6,596 nucleotides of DNA from Alphaproteobacteria bacterium (GTDB lineage: Bacteria; Pseudomonadota; Alphaproteobacteria; Micavibrionales; CSBR16-224), in the NCBI GenBank assembly GCA_006226225.1, contig SBHI01000104.1, positions 1 to 6,596 on the forward strand, in the 5' to 3' direction. Under the pieces are notes generated by a model. That model was not told the origin of the DNA. It saw only the letters and a list, made by a program, of their open reading frames with translations, and made no database searches. Both the position numbers and the translations under genes were made by a program. How positions within the stretch are numbered: the first letter of the stretch is position 1; every line of letters begins with the position of its first letter. This document shows, piece after piece, positions 5,862-6,596 of the stretch.

Positions 5862-5890
5862 ATTATATTGCCTTCCCAATCATTTCGCCA
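5862..5890 (-). promoter_or_regulatory. Putative promoter of the SRAP gene giving a leaderless mRNA
   Basis: On the reverse strand a perfect TATAAT (5867-5862) ends 7 nt before the SRAP ATG, so transcription would begin at or next to the start codon. The best -35 at 17 nt, TGGCGA (5890-5885), matches consensus at only three positions, leaving the assignment tentative. Confidence 0.4.
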
Positions 5891-6025
5891 TATACAAATG
5901 CAACAAGGAGGGGGCAGCCCTTATCGGGTTATAAGCGCGGAATCTTTAAACGCAGGAAATATTCAAAATGACTCACATGGAGATTCACTTATTAGACTGT
6001 TAAATATTGCCTTTCTACTGTAGAG

Positions 6026-6054
6026 TTGACATATTAATTGCCCTGATGTATTGT
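6026..6054 (+). promoter_or_regulatory. Sigma70-like promoter of the 119-aa gene
   Basis: A perfect TTGACA (6026-6031) is separated by exactly 17 nt from TATTGT (6049-6054, four of six consensus). Initiation near 6061 leaves a leader of about 39 nt before the ATG at 6100. TGACA (6027-6031) and TGTCA (6056-6060) form an inverted pair around the -10 that could be an operator, but the arms are short. Confidence 0.6.
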
Positions 6055-6099
6055 TTGTCATCCAATTGGGATGGGAAAACGCTGAAGCGGGGGCAGATT

Positions 6100-6459
6100 A
6101 TGACGATGAAGAGAATGAATGAGTATTTACTGGAGCTGAATGTTCCCCCGCAACCGCAGCAATTTGTTGTGCTGAATGATGAGTCAACAAGCGATGCCCT
6201 GCTGCGCGATCAGGAAAGACGCGACCTCTACGCCAGCACAATGATGGTGAAAACCACTGACTGGATTATCAAAAGCGGATTGACGGATTCCTTTCAAAGA
6301 TCCTCTGTCGCGACGATACCGCAGCCCGGCCGGGCATGGCTGGTCATCGAATGCACAGAGTCATTGCAGCAAAAGCTGTGCGCTGTCTTTCCGCATAATA
6401 TCAAAAAATCTGTAAAGCTGGGGCGTGCGGCGTCTGCGCAGTCAGGCAACACTCTTTAA
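6100..6459 (+). CDS. Hypothetical protein (119 aa)
   Basis: I do not recognise this protein. The frame is open back to a TTG at 6007, but that lies upstream of the promoter, so a start at or after 6100 is needed. ATGs at 6100, 6106 and 6115 are in frame. None has a strong SD; 6100 follows a GCGGGGG stretch and 6115 follows GAAGAGA. From 6100 the product is 119 aa, soluble, without signal peptide. It has a strand-like FVVLNDE near residue 22, a charged helix DALLRDQERRDLYAS, and a second strand AWLVIECTE followed by SLQQKLCAVFPHNIKKSVKLGRA. This suggests a small alpha/beta fold. It is divergent from the SRAP gene and converges on the following minus-strand gene, with 12 bp between the stops. 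Confidence 0.65.
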   Translation: MTMKRMNEYLLELNVPPQPQQFVVLNDESTSDALLRDQERRDLYASTMMVKTTDWIIKSGLTDSFQRSSVATIPQPGRAWLVIECTESLQQKLCAVFPHNIKKSVKLGRAASAQSGNTL

Positions 6460-6471
6460 AAAACGGCTGCC

Positions 6472-6596
6472 TTATTCCACAATCCGCGCCGTACCGCAGA
6501 AATCTTTGGCATTGGGGTCATATTGCACTTGTACGGTGTCGCCGACCTTATAGGTCGCCTGCACACCCATATATTGATGGAAATAGCAGTTTTTAT
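6472..6596 (-). CDS. C-terminal fragment of an unrecognised protein
   Basis: On the reverse strand 40 codons and a TAA stop are visible; the start lies beyond the right edge. The end reads CYFHQYMGVQATYKVGDTV and then VQVQYDPNAKDFCGTARIVE. The pattern Y-x-V-G-D-x-V-x-V-x-Y-D-P-N with a closing A-R-I-V resembles the C-terminal strands of DUF3592-type membrane-associated proteins, but so short a piece cannot settle it. Two cysteines are present. The stop is followed on this strand by a run of six T after GCAGCCG, without a good stem. Confidence 0.6.
   Translation of the reverse strand, partial: KNCYFHQYMGVQATYKVGDTVQVQYDPNAKDFCGTARIVE

Noticed and set aside
5898..6023. A 41-codon plus-strand open frame between the divergent SRAP and 119-aa genes, containing an AAGGAGG
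   Set aside because: The AAGGAGG lies inside the frame, not before its ATG. No start codon follows it at usable distance, and the frame ends just before the promoter of the next gene with no recognisable protein.
6443..6475. AGGCA/TGCCT pair with A/T runs between the convergent genes, considered as a bidirectional terminator
   Set aside because: The stem is only 5 bp with a loop of more than 20 nt, and the T-run lies inside the loop rather than after the stem.

Overview
The window looks like ordinary chromosomal sequence from an alphaproteobacterium. Three things point there. A short DUF2794 protein is present, a family largely confined to Alphaproteobacteria. The Omp25-like outer-membrane barrel is of a common alphaproteobacterial type. 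The tRNA-His has an encoded G-1 paired with C73; as I recall, this is retained outside the Rhizobiales/Rhodobacterales/Caulobacterales group, so a Rhodospirillales-, Micavibrionales- or similar deep-branching affiliation is plausible (inference). I saw no insertion sequence, phage gene, CRISPR array or obvious foreign island.

Layout. 1-1286, minus strand: an apparent three-gene operon read right to left. It holds an unrecognised helical protein (191 aa), then the DUF2794 protein (113 aa), then an exported Sel1-repeat protein that runs off the left edge and overlaps DUF2794 by ATGA. 1287-1405 is a divergent promoter region. 1412-1981, plus: a thioredoxin-fold PRX-like protein with a CNHC motif. 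2072-2147, plus: tRNA-His(GTG) with its own promoter. 2290-3480, plus: an exported protein joining a peptidoglycan-binding AMIN domain to a C-terminal outer-membrane beta-barrel. 3563-4411, plus: a Nudix hydrolase-like protein with long tails. 4440-5138, minus: an unrecognised protein with two membrane segments. 5201-5854, minus: an SRAP (YedK/HMCES) abasic-site DNA-protein crosslink protein. 6100-6459, plus: an unrecognised 119-aa protein behind a good sigma70-like promoter. 6472-6596, minus: the C-terminal end of an unrecognised protein.

The genes do not form one pathway. Envelope functions recur (Sel1 protein, AMIN-barrel protein, two-pass membrane protein), with scattered housekeeping and stress functions (PRX-like protein, Nudix, SRAP, tRNA). 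No complete new system is evident. The most notable items are the AMIN plus beta-barrel architecture, a dnaX-like A_AAA_AAG heptamer placed to fuse DUF2794 to the Sel1 protein by a -1 shift, and a probable leaderless SRAP mRNA.
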